A stretch of 64,000 bases of DNA from Bacillota bacterium (GCA_023411555.1 JAEYOQ010000064.1:1-64000), one strand, 5' to 3'; positions 1-9,475 are shown, counted from the stretch's first letter. Translations and numbers: made by a program. The notes: generated by a model not told the origin, from the sequence alone.

Positions 1-130
1 GTGGTTGGAGCCTTTTAATAACCATCAAGTGGTAGGAGAAATCAACCAATCCACAGTATCTTAAAATAGCATAGTCTAACCTATAGAAAAGGTAAAGAAT
101 GACTATGACAATATAATAGTAGGAGAAATT
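1..130. other. Upstream non-coding lead-in
   Basis: No complete gene is visible. The first 18 bases could be the last codons of an upstream reading frame ending in TAA, but this cannot be decided from the window. The segment ends in an AGGAGA ribosome site (about 121-126) serving the gene that starts at 131. Confidence 0.4.
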
Positions 131-1330
131 ATGATACATAAAATTAATGATTCATTTGATTACATACCAGACTATCCGGAAGGTAGTAATGTAACAAGCT
201 ATAACTGTAACGACGGCTGTATTATGTATTATATCACGGATACTTCAAAACAAAGCTTCTTGGAATATAAAGCTACTCTAGCAGCTACAGATTTCATGTT
301 ATATAGCGAGTCTACTATCAGGGATAATTATTTCGCTACCTATGTATCGAAAGAGATGCTGCTGCATCTATACTATACAACTCATGACAGAGTCACAAGG
401 ATTATTGCTGATCCGAATACGAATTATTGTTATAGACAAAAAGCAGAATCGGTGATACCAACTCATCAAACCACCTTATATCAGCTGGAACTGGATTATC
501 GGACTGTAAATTGTGGTATGTGCTATATTATTCAATGTGAAGATGGAAGCTTCTTTGTTATTGACAGTGCTCATATGAATTCCACCAATGATCATATTAG
601 AATATATCAGCTTCTTAGAAGGCTTACACCTCCGGAGAAAAAGATTGTTATCGCTGGATGGTTCTTCAGTCATGCTCATCAGGACCATATCTGTAAGTTT
701 ATGGATTTCATCGAAGCAGATTTCACCGATTGCATCATAGAAGGCTTGTATTATAATTTCCCTTCCTTATCGGCTCCCGGTTGTGAGAGATTGAGTGATG
801 GTGATATTGAAACTATACGTGAATTTTTTGCTCTTGTAGACAAGCATTCTGAGATACCCAGAATTAAGCTACATACTGGTCAGCGATTTTCCATCCGTAA
901 CCTCGATTTCGAGGTGCTGGTCACTCATGAGGATATGTATCCGAAGCCGCTTACACGCTTTAATGATACTTCAACTGTCCTTATGATGACTGTAGATGGG
1001 TGCCGGACCCTATTCCTAGGGGATTCCAATGTTGAGGAGTCGACTATTATGGTGGCACGTTATGGAGCCTATCTAAAATCAGATATCATCCAGGTAGCTC
1101 ATCATGGCTTTAATCATTCTAATGTAGGAATATATTTTTGTGCCGAAGCTAAGGTTGCTCTCTATCCGACTCCGATCAGCAATTATGAGGCCGACCGGAC
1201 CAGTGAAGCAAATAAAACGGTTCATCGAATCAGTGAAGAAATCTATGTTGGTGAAAAGGGGACGGTTGAACTTAAGCTTCCCTATATCCCTCATTCAGCT
1301 GTTGTCTATCCCAAAGAAATTAATGGATAA
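131..1330 (+). CDS. MBL-fold metallo-hydrolase
   Basis: Predicted 399-aa soluble hydrolase of the metallo-beta-lactamase fold, which binds two metal ions and usually cleaves ester, phosphoester or lactone bonds. The signature HxHxDH is present as H181-A-H183-Q-D185-H186. Later ligand motifs are also seen: an FLGD aspartate near residue 298 and an AHHG histidine pair near 324-325. The first 115 or so residues precede the MBL core and are of unknown type. No signal peptide is visible. The start has AGGAGA 8 bases upstream. It is the first gene of a co-directional run of glycan-degrading genes, about 100 bp before the first GH36-like gene, so a role in processing a released glycan derivative is possible. 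The substrate cannot be named. Confidence 0.85.
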   Translation: MIHKINDSFDYIPDYPEGSNVTSYNCNDGCIMYYITDTSKQSFLEYKATLAATDFMLYSESTIRDNYFATYVSKEMLLHLYYTTHDRVTRIIADPNTNYCYRQKAESVIPTHQTTLYQLELDYRTVNCGMCYIIQCEDGSFFVIDSAHMNSTNDHIRIYQLLRRLTPPEKKIVIAGWFFSHAHQDHICKFMDFIEADFTDCIIEGLYYNFPSLSAPGCERLSDGDIETIREFFALVDKHSEIPRIKLHTGQRFSIRNLDFEVLVTHEDMYPKPLTRFNDTSTVLMMTVDGCRTLFLGDSNVEESTIMVARYGAYLKSDIIQVAHHGFNHSNVGIYFCAEAKVALYPTPISNYEADRTSEANKTVHRISEEIYVGEKGTVELKLPYIPHSAVVYPKEING

Positions 1331-1436
1331 GAAGATGTGTGCAGGTGATTAATGAAGGAATTCAGGAGAAATGCTATAAATTCCGAGTCAAGTTATAGAA
1401 AAACAAGTTTGAAATAATATTTTAAAGAGGATAATT

Positions 1437-3020
1437 ATGAATTGTTGCAGAATGCCCGATGTTGTAAGAATTGTTACAGAAGATGAAATAGCCTTTATGA
1501 CCGGAGAGGGAAGTGAATTTTGTCATAAAGATGCAAAGGTAACCTTTTCAGAAAAAGAAGAATTACAGATAAGTTTTTCTGCACTAACGAGTGAAGTTCG
1601 TTTTCTTGTCTGCCGTTGGCAGGGAAGCTGGGATAAAGGGTATCGCTTTTTGGGTGATGCTTTTGAACGGGGATATGGTAATCTGGAATGGAGAGGATTA
1701 AATTCAGAGCGAATTATGCCCTGGTACTTTGTGGCATCGAATGGTGTAGAAAGTATGGGCTTTGGTGTAAAAGTCAGACCGGATGCTTTTTGCTTTTGGA
1801 TGTGTGATGGAGAAGGTATATCCCTGTGGCTAGATATACGTTGTGGTGCAAAGGGAGTTATACTGGGTGGCAAAACCTTGGAACTGGCCACTGTTGTTGA
1901 AGATAAGGCTGAAAATACGACAGCCTTTCGCTTCCTAAAAGAGTTCTGCAAAAAAATGTGCAGTGATCCGATCACTCCTAGATATCCCGTATATGGAAGC
2001 AATAACTGGTATTATGCCTACGGAAACACTTCTGCAGAGCAAATTCTTATCGATACCGACCTTTTGGCAGAGACAACGAAGGGATTAGAAAATCGTCCCT
2101 ATATGGTCATCGATGATGGATGGCAGGAGCTGGCTCTGATATCGGTAGGAGGTGCTGCAGGAAGGCCCTATGAGAGAGGAAACTATCGTTTTCCGGATAT
2201 GGCCGGTCTTGCACAAGAGATGAAAGGAAAGAATGTACATCCGGGCCTATGGATTCGTCCCCTAAAAACCAGTGAAAAATTCTTAAGCATGAAGCTACGC
2301 AGTCCCAGAGACAAAGGGGTATTGGACCCATCGCTGCCGGAAGTACTTGAGTTGGTTGCAGAGGATGTGGAACGAGTGGTTAATTGGGGCTACGAGATGA
2401 TAAAGTATGATTTTGTAACAAAGGATATCCTTGGAACCTATTATACGGAATGCATCCCTTTGCTTACCGATAAGGGATGGAGTCTTCAGGATAGAAGCAA
2501 AACCACAGCCCAGTGTATAAAGGATTTATATCGGACCATTTATGAGCATTCCAGGGAAGCCCTGCTGATTGGATGTAATGTAGTAGGGCACCTGGCAGCA
2601 GGATATATCCATATCCACAGGAGTGGTAATGACACCAGTGGTGAAAAATATGACCAAAGTATCATGATGGGGGTAAATGCACTTGCTTTTCGACTGGCCC
2701 AACATAAGGCTTTTTTTGATGTAGACGCCGACTGTGTCTGCATAACCGATAAGATACCTTGGGATAGAAACAGAAATCTGCTAGAATTATATGCAAAAAG
2801 TGGTACACCCTTGTTTGTATCTGCCAGTCCTGACTGTATGACAGAGGAGATAAAAGCTGAATTAAGAAAAGCATTTACAATATCCTCCGTACAAACCCAG
2901 AGGATGGAACCCCTGGACTGGATGGATACAACCTTACCGGAACGATATCTTGTAGACAACGAGGAATTAAGGTTTCGCTGGATAAGAGAGCATGGAAATG
3001 ACTGGTTTTACTCCTACTAA
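1437..3020 (+). CDS. Alpha-galactosidase-like glycoside hydrolase (clan GH-D), copy 1
   Basis: 527-aa (beta/alpha)8-barrel protein of the GH27/GH36 melibiase clan, expected to cleave terminal alpha-linked sugars by a retaining mechanism. Visible landmarks are NNWYYAYGN near residue 185, the VIDDGWQ strand near 223, the KYD strand carrying the likely nucleophile D325, and HRSGNDTSG carrying the likely acid/base D399. There is no signal peptide, so it should act in the cytoplasm on imported oligosaccharides. It is shorter than classic bacterial GH36 (about 700 aa), with only a short beta-rich N-terminal part. AAAGAGG precedes the ATG. The next gene encodes a close full-length paralogue. Exact sugar specificity is not determinable; 'alpha-galactosidase-like' is a family-level call. 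Confidence 0.8.
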   Translation: MNCCRMPDVVRIVTEDEIAFMTGEGSEFCHKDAKVTFSEKEELQISFSALTSEVRFLVCRWQGSWDKGYRFLGDAFERGYGNLEWRGLNSERIMPWYFVASNGVESMGFGVKVRPDAFCFWMCDGEGISLWLDIRCGAKGVILGGKTLELATVVEDKAENTTAFRFLKEFCKKMCSDPITPRYPVYGSNNWYYAYGNTSAEQILIDTDLLAETTKGLENRPYMVIDDGWQELALISVGGAAGRPYERGNYRFPDMAGLAQEMKGKNVHPGLWIRPLKTSEKFLSMKLRSPRDKGVLDPSLPEVLELVAEDVERVVNWGYEMIKYDFVTKDILGTYYTECIPLLTDKGWSLQDRSKTTAQCIKDLYRTIYEHSREALLIGCNVVGHLAAGYIHIHRSGNDTSGEKYDQSIMMGVNALAFRLAQHKAFFDVDADCVCITDKIPWDRNRNLLELYAKSGTPLFVSASPDCMTEEIKAELRKAFTISSVQTQRMEPLDWMDTTLPERYLVDNEELRFRWIREHGNDWFYSY

Positions 3021-3066
3021 AGGAGGCAAGCTTTTAAAATTTATTAAAATGAAAGAGGATGAAAAA

Positions 3067-4650
3067 ATGGACTGTTGTAGAATACCTGATTATGTGAGAG
3101 TTATTACGGAAGATGCTTCTGCTCTTATGGAGAACAAAGGGAGCATATTCGAATATAAAGATGTGCAAGTCGACTTTACAGTGAAAGAAGGTCTTAATAT
3201 AGATCTGACTGCATTGAAAAGTGAAGTAAGATTTTTAGTTTGTCGTTTTAACGGTAGCTGGCCCAAGGGAACAAGGTTTTTAGGAGATGTTCTTGAACGA
3301 TCCTATGGTAACCTTGCTTGGAGGGGAATCGAACCGGAAAGAACGATGGCATGGTATTTCTGTGCATCAAACGGAGAAACCAATCAAGCTTTTGGCGTAA
3401 AGGTGCGTCCCAATGCCCTGTGCTTCTGGACCTCTGATGGTGAAGGAGTGTCCCTGTGGCTTGATGTCAGAAGCGGTGGTTTGGGAGTGATTTTAAACGG
3501 AGCGAAGCTAGAGGTTGCTACGGTTGTTCAGGACTGTGCAGGCAATGTAAATACCTTTGAATTCCTTACTGATTTTTGCAGGAAGATGTGTGATGATCCG
3601 ATCTTCCCCAAGGTTCCGGTATATGGAAGCAATAACTGGTACTATGCTTATGGTAACAGCTCAGCGAAGGAGATATTGGTGGATACGGACCTCCTTTGTA
3701 GCTTAACAGAGGGTCTCGACAACAGACCGTATATGGTAATCGATGACTGCTGGCAAGAGCTTGCGCGTACGGTTGGAGGGGCGCAAGGACGTCCATATAA
3801 TAGAGGAAACGAACTCTTCCCGGATATGAAGGGCCTTGCCGATGAGATAAAAGCGAAAGGTGTTCATCCTGGAATTTGGATGCGTCCTTTAAAGACAGCA
3901 GAAAAGTTTATAGATAAAGATTATATCTTAATGCGACAGAATAATGTACTGGATCCATCGGTTCCTGCAGTGCTTGAGCTTATAGCTGAGGATATTGAAA
4001 GGATGACCGGTGAGTGGGGGTATGAGCTTCTCAAATATGATTTTGTGACAAGAGATATCCTAGGAGATTATTATAGTAACCATGATTCGCTTTTGAATGC
4101 AAGTGGCTGGAGCTTCCGCGATAGGAGCAAGACCTCTGCTCAGTGTATCAAGGATTTATACAGAACCATATATGAACATTCCAATGGTGCCAATATCATC
4201 GGATGTAATGCCATCGGACATCTGGCAGCAGGCTATATTCATATCCACAGAAGCGGGGATGATACAAGCGGTATGCATTATGATCGCAGCGTAAAGATGG
4301 GTATTAACTGCCTGGCCTTCAGACTTGTGCAGCACAAGACCTTCTTCCATGCAGACGCAGACTGTATCTGTATTACGGATCGTATTCCGTGGGACAAGAA
4401 TAAAGACCTGATTAAGCTATATGCCAACAGTGGAACTCCCTTCTTTACTTCAGTTGCTCCTAGTGTCGTAAATGATGAGATTCGTGACGAGCTTAAGAAA
4501 GCCTTTGCATTAGCAGCCATTCAAAAGGAAAAGATGGAGCCTCTTGACTGGATGGATACCGTAATTCCTGAGCAATATCTTGTTGACGGAAAGAGATTCG
4601 ATTTCAAGTGGATGCCGGAATACGGGAAAGAATGGATCCTTGCCAGATAG
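3067..4650 (+). CDS. Alpha-galactosidase-like glycoside hydrolase (clan GH-D), copy 2
   Basis: 527-aa tandem paralogue of the preceding gene, the same length and alignable end to end without obvious gaps. The likely nucleophile (D325 in KYDF) and acid/base (D399 in the RSGDDTSG segment) fall at the same residue numbers as in copy 1. The frame is open back to 2992, overlapping copy 1. I chose the ATG at 3067 because it has an AGAGGA ribosome site and because the protein then begins MDCCR, matching the MNCCR start of copy 1. One local difference is N398 in copy 1 versus D398 here, beside the presumed acid/base. The pair probably arose by gene duplication and may have diverged in substrate. Cytoplasmic, no signal peptide. 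Confidence 0.82.
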   Translation: MDCCRIPDYVRVITEDASALMENKGSIFEYKDVQVDFTVKEGLNIDLTALKSEVRFLVCRFNGSWPKGTRFLGDVLERSYGNLAWRGIEPERTMAWYFCASNGETNQAFGVKVRPNALCFWTSDGEGVSLWLDVRSGGLGVILNGAKLEVATVVQDCAGNVNTFEFLTDFCRKMCDDPIFPKVPVYGSNNWYYAYGNSSAKEILVDTDLLCSLTEGLDNRPYMVIDDCWQELARTVGGAQGRPYNRGNELFPDMKGLADEIKAKGVHPGIWMRPLKTAEKFIDKDYILMRQNNVLDPSVPAVLELIAEDIERMTGEWGYELLKYDFVTRDILGDYYSNHDSLLNASGWSFRDRSKTSAQCIKDLYRTIYEHSNGANIIGCNAIGHLAAGYIHIHRSGDDTSGMHYDRSVKMGINCLAFRLVQHKTFFHADADCICITDRIPWDKNKDLIKLYANSGTPFFTSVAPSVVNDEIRDELKKAFALAAIQKEKMEPLDWMDTVIPEQYLVDGKRFDFKWMPEYGKEWILAR

Positions 4651-4671
4651 AGAGAAGAAGGAGATGTATAA

Positions 4672-5493
4672 ATGAGATACGAGAGCTTTGATTGTAAAAA
4701 TGTAAATTCAATTGAAACAGCAAATCTAAAATTATATTTGATGGACCAAAGTCCGGAAATTGATATACAGACAAGACCGATTGTCGTTATCTGTCCGGGT
4801 GGAGGATATGGTATGACATCGGATAGAGAAGCAGAAATCATCGCCATGCAGTTTCTATCCATGGGTTATCATTCTGCAGTTTTAAGATACTCCGTTGCAC
4901 CGGCGGTATTTCCGACTGCACTACTGGAACTGGCTAAATCTATTCTCTATATCAGAGAAAATGCGAATGAATTTAATATAAACACAAATCAAATCCTCTT
5001 ATGTGGTTTTTCGGCAGGCGGTCATTTGGCGGCAAGCTACTCTGTATTTTGGAATCAAGACTTTGTGGCAGAAAAAGCAGGTGTAGACAATAAGGACCTT
5101 CTTAAGCCAAACGCTTTGATTTTAGGATATCCGGTCATTACATCAGGAGAGTTTGCTCATAATGGTTCCTTTAAGAATCTATTGGCAGATGAATATGAAG
5201 CCAAGAAGTCAGAGCTATCCTTAGAATATCTTGTTGGAGCGCAGGTTCCCAAGAGCTTTATTTGGCATACCTATGAAGATAAGGCCGTTCCGGTGCAAAA
5301 TTCCATGCTGTTTGTCAATGAACTAATCAAAAATCAAATTCCTGTAGAATTTCACATGTTTGAAAAGGGTAGTCATGGACTTGCTCTGGCTAACAGATTA
5401 ACAAGGTCACCCAGAGGAAGCGGAATGGAGCCATCCGCTGCGGTATGGATTCAGCTGGTTCATACCTGGATTGAGAATTTTATTAATGAATAG
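4672..5493 (+). CDS. Alpha/beta hydrolase, acetyl(xylan) esterase-like
   Basis: 273-aa alpha/beta-hydrolase of the BD-FAE/acetylesterase type, likely to remove acetyl or other acyl groups from oligosaccharides. The oxyanion-hole loop CPGGGYG lies near residue 42, the nucleophile elbow is GFSAGG with S114, the acid is D203 in the YEDKAVP segment, and the base is H235 in GSHGL. No signal peptide is present, so it probably acts on imported glycans. It starts 21 bp after the second GH36-like gene with an AAGGAGA ribosome site, and is followed at a short distance by another esterase. The operon context supports deacylation coupled to glycosidase action. The ester actually hydrolysed is unknown. 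Confidence 0.82.
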   Translation: MRYESFDCKNVNSIETANLKLYLMDQSPEIDIQTRPIVVICPGGGYGMTSDREAEIIAMQFLSMGYHSAVLRYSVAPAVFPTALLELAKSILYIRENANEFNINTNQILLCGFSAGGHLAASYSVFWNQDFVAEKAGVDNKDLLKPNALILGYPVITSGEFAHNGSFKNLLADEYEAKKSELSLEYLVGAQVPKSFIWHTYEDKAVPVQNSMLFVNELIKNQIPVEFHMFEKGSHGLALANRLTRSPRGSGMEPSAAVWIQLVHTWIENFINE

Positions 5494-5541
5494 ACCGGGT
5501 AGTGTAAGAATATCAGATTAGTGAAATTGTGGAGGTAGGAT

Positions 5542-6204
5542 ATGATATTTGAAAAGAATGACAGAATAGTATTTGCAGGTGATTCTGTAACCGATATGGG
5601 GAGTTCCCAGCCTGTGGGTGAGGGGCTCTTTGATCATGTTGGAAAAGGCTATGTACGGGTGGTGGAGAATATGTTAGCAGCCTATTATCCCGAGATGCCG
5701 GTACGTGTCACCAATTCAGGAACAAGCGGTAATACCAGCAGGGATTTAGCTGCACGTTTTGATAGAGACGTAGTAGCATTAAATCCGGATTGGGTGTCCA
5801 TTTGCATTGGAATCAATGACGTATGGCGTCAGTTTGACTGCCCGGCCATGCCAGATGTACAGGTTTTCCCTGAGGAATATGAGAAGAACCTGGAGGAGAT
5901 GATTGAAAAGGTTAAGAAGCAGGTAAAGGGAGTCTTTATCCTGACTCCTTATTATATGGAGCCTAACCGGGAAGATAAGATGCGGGCAAGAATGGATGAG
6001 TATGTGGCAATCGCAGAAAGACTTGCTAAAAAGCATGGCTGTATCTTCGTTGATTTTCAAGCAATGTTTGAGCGTTATTGCAACATCCATCATTCCTCCT
6101 ATATTGCTTGGGATCGAGTACATCCGAACCAGATTGGTTCAACCTTAATGGCAAGGGAATTCTTGAAGCACTGTGACTTCGATTATCAGCATGAAGTTTT
6201 ATAG
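5542..6204 (+). CDS. SGNH/GDSL-family esterase
   Basis: 220-aa SGNH hydrolase. All four conserved blocks can be seen: block I FAGDSVTD with nucleophile S15, block II SGTSGNTS supplying the oxyanion Gly, block III GIND with N92, and block V WDRVHP with D191 and H194. Proteins of this size and type include rhamnogalacturonan and xylan acetylesterases as well as lysophospholipases. The neighbourhood favours a carbohydrate esterase. There is no secretion signal. The GGAGG ribosome site lies about 7 bases before the ATG. Together with the previous gene it gives this cassette two different esterase folds, possibly for acetyl groups in different positions. Confidence 0.85.
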   Translation: MIFEKNDRIVFAGDSVTDMGSSQPVGEGLFDHVGKGYVRVVENMLAAYYPEMPVRVTNSGTSGNTSRDLAARFDRDVVALNPDWVSICIGINDVWRQFDCPAMPDVQVFPEEYEKNLEEMIEKVKKQVKGVFILTPYYMEPNREDKMRARMDEYVAIAERLAKKHGCIFVDFQAMFERYCNIHHSSYIAWDRVHPNQIGSTLMAREFLKHCDFDYQHEVL

Positions 6205-6223
6205 CTTTATAGAAAAGGTTTTA

Positions 6224-6295
6224 ATGAGTCAAAAGCATGAAGAACTGTTAAAACTTATGAGTGAGATGGGTCCAAATAAGCTTAGTGATCATTGA
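6224..6295 (+). CDS. Possible 23-aa small ORF
   Basis: A short frame starting ATG at 6224 with AAAAGG 7 bases upstream and ending TGA at 6295, just where the ribosome site of the following lacZ-like gene begins. The peptide (MSQKHEELLKLMSEMG...) is charged and helix-prone. It could be a leader peptide coupled to the next gene, a remnant, or chance. No family recognised. Confidence 0.25.
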   Translation: MSQKHEELLKLMSEMGPNKLSDH

Positions 6296-6310
6296 AAGGA
6301 ATTAAACTTT

Positions 6311-9286
6311 ATGAATCTGGAAAGATATTATGAAAATACAGAGATTTTGCATGTTGGCACAGAAGAGAATAGGTGCTATTACATACCCTGTGATTTGAAT
6401 GGCAAAGAGAATAGACGACTGTTAAACGGTACATGGAAATTTTCTTATTTTGAGAATGTAATTGATGCGGAAGAAGCATTGGGAGACCAGATGGACTACG
6501 AACCAACGGATGAATTACCGGTGCCATCCTGCTGGCAGTATCATGGTTATGACAAACCTCAGTATACGAATGTACGCTACCCCTTTCCTTATGATCCTCC
6601 CTATGTTCCGGTGAACAATCCCTGTGGCTTATATACCAGGGAATTTGAGATAAGCAAAGAGGATTTAGCAAGACAGATGTTCCTGGTTTTCGAGGGGGTA
6701 GATTCCTGCTTTTATCTATGGATTAACGGGAAATTGGTCGGATACAGCCAGGTATCTCATGCTACCAGTGAATTTAAGATTACAGATTTTCTGGTAGAGG
6801 GTGAGAATAAAATTACCGTATTGGTGTTGAAATGGTGTGATGGCAGTTATCTGGAGGATCAGGATAAATTCCGTCTGTCAGGCATCTTCCGTGATGTTTA
6901 TTTATTGGAACGACCAATAGAATATGTCCGTGATTATACGATACGTCAGGAGTTTATACAAGGCTTTGAACAGGCGAAGCTTCATATAACCTTTGAAACA
7001 GTGGGAAATCCTTCAGTAGTATGTACTCTTACGACGAAGGAAGGTACCTTAATCGGTCAGTCTACAGGGAAGAAGGATGAGATTTGTACCATAAGCATAG
7101 CAAATCCTATTCTATGGAATGCGGAGCATCCCTATCAATATGAGCTTACCATTGCAACGGAAGATGAGGTTATTAAGCAAAAAGTTGGTTTCAGAAAGAT
7201 AGAAGTGAAGGATGGAGTAGTCCTTATCAATGGATCCAAAGTAAAGTTCAAGGGAGTAAATCGTCACGACAGTGATCCATATACGGGTGCTACGGTATTA
7301 AAAGAGCAGGCGCTCGTGGACTTACGATTAATGAAGGAGCATAATATTAATGCCATTCGAACAAGCCACTATCCAAATTCCCCCTGGTTCATGGAGCTGT
7401 GCGACGAGTATGGCTTTTATATGATTGGGGAGTCGGATATCGAAAGTCATGGATGCTCCCAGGTTGTCATTGATGGTGTAAGACAGAATGATCTACTGGC
7501 GAAGGACCCTCGTTATGAAAATGAGATATTAGACCGTGTACAGCGAAATGTGATACGGGATAAAAATAGAACCAGTATTATCTTCTGGTCCTTGGGAAAT
7601 GAAAGCGCATATGGAATAAACTTCTTGAAAGCAGGCCAGTGGGTAAAGACGTATGATCCGGACAGGCTTCTTCATTATGAAAGCGGTACTTGGGAGAAAA
7701 ATGTAACTGAAGACATATCAATACTGGATGTTGTAAGCCGTATGTATGCATCTACGGAATGGGTAAAAGAATACTGTGAGGATGAAAATAATAAAAAGCC
7801 CTTCATCCAATGTGAGTTCTGTCATGCCATGGGCAATGGACCTGGAGATCTGGAAGAGAATATACAGCAGATTTATGCTTATGATAATTACTGTGGTGGC
7901 TTTGTCTGGGAGTGGTGTGACCATGCTGTCTATACCGGTAAAGCAGAAAATGGTAAGGATAAATTCTTATATGGAGGAGATTTCGGTGAGTTTCCCCATG
8001 ACGGTAATTTCTGTATGGATGGGTTGGTTTATCCGGATAGAAAACCTCATACCGGTCTACTGGAATATAAGAATATCATTCGCCCCGTAAGAGTGGTAGG
8101 CCAGGACTTAGAGCATGGTATATTTACTCTGGAGAATAAACTGGATTTTACCAATTTAAAAGACTATGTAAGAATATGCTATGAGTTAAAGCGGGATGGA
8201 GAAGTTATCTTGAAGGGTGTTATTGAAGAAATCGATATTGCTCCCCATCAGACAGGAACCATCCAATTAGAACTGCCAAAGCAGGTGGGTGGAAATTGCT
8301 ATCTAAAGCTTGATTATGTTCAAAAGAATGACGATCTCTTAACCAAAGCCGGAAATCTACTTGGATTTGATCAGATAGGCATCTCCAAAGAATGCTCTAT
8401 CCCGGACATGTCCAAGGGGATAATGGCTACTGTAAGCATATCAGAAGGTCGCAGAGACTATACCATTACCGGGGAGAACTTTGTATATCAGTTCTCAAAG
8501 GAAAAGGGCTGCTTTACTTCAATGAAGATCCGAGGCGAGGAAGTCCTTCATAGTCCAATGGAATATAATGTATTCCGTGCCCAGACAGATAATGATAAAA
8601 ATATTATAAAGGACTGGGAGAAGGCAGGCTATGACCGGGCGATTGCCAGAGTATATGAGGCTACGGCAGTATGCGATGAAAAGGAAGTAGTAATCAAATG
8701 CAGAATGTCCATGGGTTCGGTTTACAGGCCAAACTTCTTGGAGTATGAGATGAGTTGGCGTGTACTAGGAGATGGAAGTACTCACATAAGAATGCTGGGT
8801 AAGAGAAATGCTAATCTTCCATATCTACCAAGGCTTGGACTTAAGCTTGCCTTACCAAAGACCTACCAAAAGGTAGAGTATTTTGGTTATGGACCACAGG
8901 AAAGCTATTGTGATAAGCACCGTGCAGCTTATGTAGATCGATTTGAAGCGACGGTGGAGGAGCTCCATGAGGATTATCTAAAACCGCAGGAGAACGGCAG
9001 CCACTATGGATGCAACTATATGAGAATATGCAATGATTCGAAGAAATTATCCGTATATGGCAGACAGCCCTTCAGCTTTAATGCATCCATTTATACCATT
9101 GAGGAGCTTGCTGGTAAAAAGCATAATTTCGAGCTGGAGCAGGCAGACTTTGTTACCCTTTGTATTGACTACATGCAAAGTGGAATGGGTTCCAATAGCT
9201 GTGGACCGGAGCTGATGGAGGAATACCGATTAAATCAAATCGATATTGATTGGGAGATCGGTCTAATGTTTGACATACTAAACTGA
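6311..9286 (+). CDS. lacZ: Beta-galactosidase, LacZ-type GH2
   Basis: 991-aa GH2 enzyme of the large LacZ class, hydrolysing terminal beta-galactosides with retention. Domain order is the usual one: sugar-binding jelly roll (about 40-190), immunoglobulin-like domain (about 200-290), TIM barrel from about 295, then the C-terminal beta-sandwich small chain (about 700-985). The barrel contains NRHDSDPYTG, the acid/base E431 in LGNESAYG and the nucleophile E502 in CEFCHAMGN, which match LacZ motifs. No signal peptide. AAAGGA precedes the ATG. It closes the glycan cassette, so the pathway can remove alpha- and beta-linked terminal sugars plus acyl groups. Natural substrate could be a galactan or xyloglucan side chain rather than lactose. 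Confidence 0.93.
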   Translation: MNLERYYENTEILHVGTEENRCYYIPCDLNGKENRRLLNGTWKFSYFENVIDAEEALGDQMDYEPTDELPVPSCWQYHGYDKPQYTNVRYPFPYDPPYVPVNNPCGLYTREFEISKEDLARQMFLVFEGVDSCFYLWINGKLVGYSQVSHATSEFKITDFLVEGENKITVLVLKWCDGSYLEDQDKFRLSGIFRDVYLLERPIEYVRDYTIRQEFIQGFEQAKLHITFETVGNPSVVCTLTTKEGTLIGQSTGKKDEICTISIANPILWNAEHPYQYELTIATEDEVIKQKVGFRKIEVKDGVVLINGSKVKFKGVNRHDSDPYTGATVLKEQALVDLRLMKEHNINAIRTSHYPNSPWFMELCDEYGFYMIGESDIESHGCSQVVIDGVRQNDLLAKDPRYENEILDRVQRNVIRDKNRTSIIFWSLGNESAYGINFLKAGQWVKTYDPDRLLHYESGTWEKNVTEDISILDVVSRMYASTEWVKEYCEDENNKKPFIQCEFCHAMGNGPGDLEENIQQIYAYDNYCGGFVWEWCDHAVYTGKAENGKDKFLYGGDFGEFPHDGNFCMDGLVYPDRKPHTGLLEYKNIIRPVRVVGQDLEHGIFTLENKLDFTNLKDYVRICYELKRDGEVILKGVIEEIDIAPHQTGTIQLELPKQVGGNCYLKLDYVQKNDDLLTKAGNLLGFDQIGISKECSIPDMSKGIMATVSISEGRRDYTITGENFVYQFSKEKGCFTSMKIRGEEVLHSPMEYNVFRAQTDNDKNIIKDWEKAGYDRAIARVYEATAVCDEKEVVIKCRMSMGSVYRPNFLEYEMSWRVLGDGSTHIRMLGKRNANLPYLPRLGLKLALPKTYQKVEYFGYGPQESYCDKHRAAYVDRFEATVEELHEDYLKPQENGSHYGCNYMRICNDSKKLSVYGRQPFSFNASIYTIEELAGKKHNFELEQADFVTLCIDYMQSGMGSNSCGPELMEEYRLNQIDIDWEIGLMFDILN

Positions 9287-9350
9287 TAGATAAATGCTTA
9301 TATAAGCGAATTGACATGTCCCTTTCAAAATGATAAATAAGGTACTGGTG

Positions 9351-9441
9351 AGGGGATGTTTCAAAACATAAGTTAACACTGCAGGAAAGGATGACATGAG
9401 TCCTTTCCTGTTTCTATACTATATATTTTGTAACAGCCCCT
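9351..9441. repeat. MITE-like inverted-repeat element with internal terminator
   Basis: A 91-bp segment bounded by AGGGGATGTTTCAAAA (9351-9366) and its near complement TTTTGTAACAGCCCCT (9426-9441), 14 of 16 positions pairing. Its centre is a perfect 10-bp hairpin. The right end is nearly identical to the right end of a second inverted-repeat element at 54.4-54.6 kb, which suggests a small mobile unit. No target duplication was recognised. Confidence 0.5.
9382..9414 (+). terminator. Intrinsic terminator after lacZ
   Basis: Perfect 10-bp stem CAGGAAAGGA (9382-9391) / TCCTTTCCTG (9401-9410), 9-nt loop, followed by TTTC. It ends the 0.1-9.3 kb operon and lies inside the MITE-like element. Confidence 0.75.
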
Positions 9442-9475
9442 AGCTAATTATAGAAAGCATATCCTCAAAAAGGTC

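Noticed and set aside
112..117. TATAAT as promoter of the first gene
   Set aside because: The predicted start would fall inside the ribosome-binding site of the gene at 131, so it is unlikely to be functional for it.
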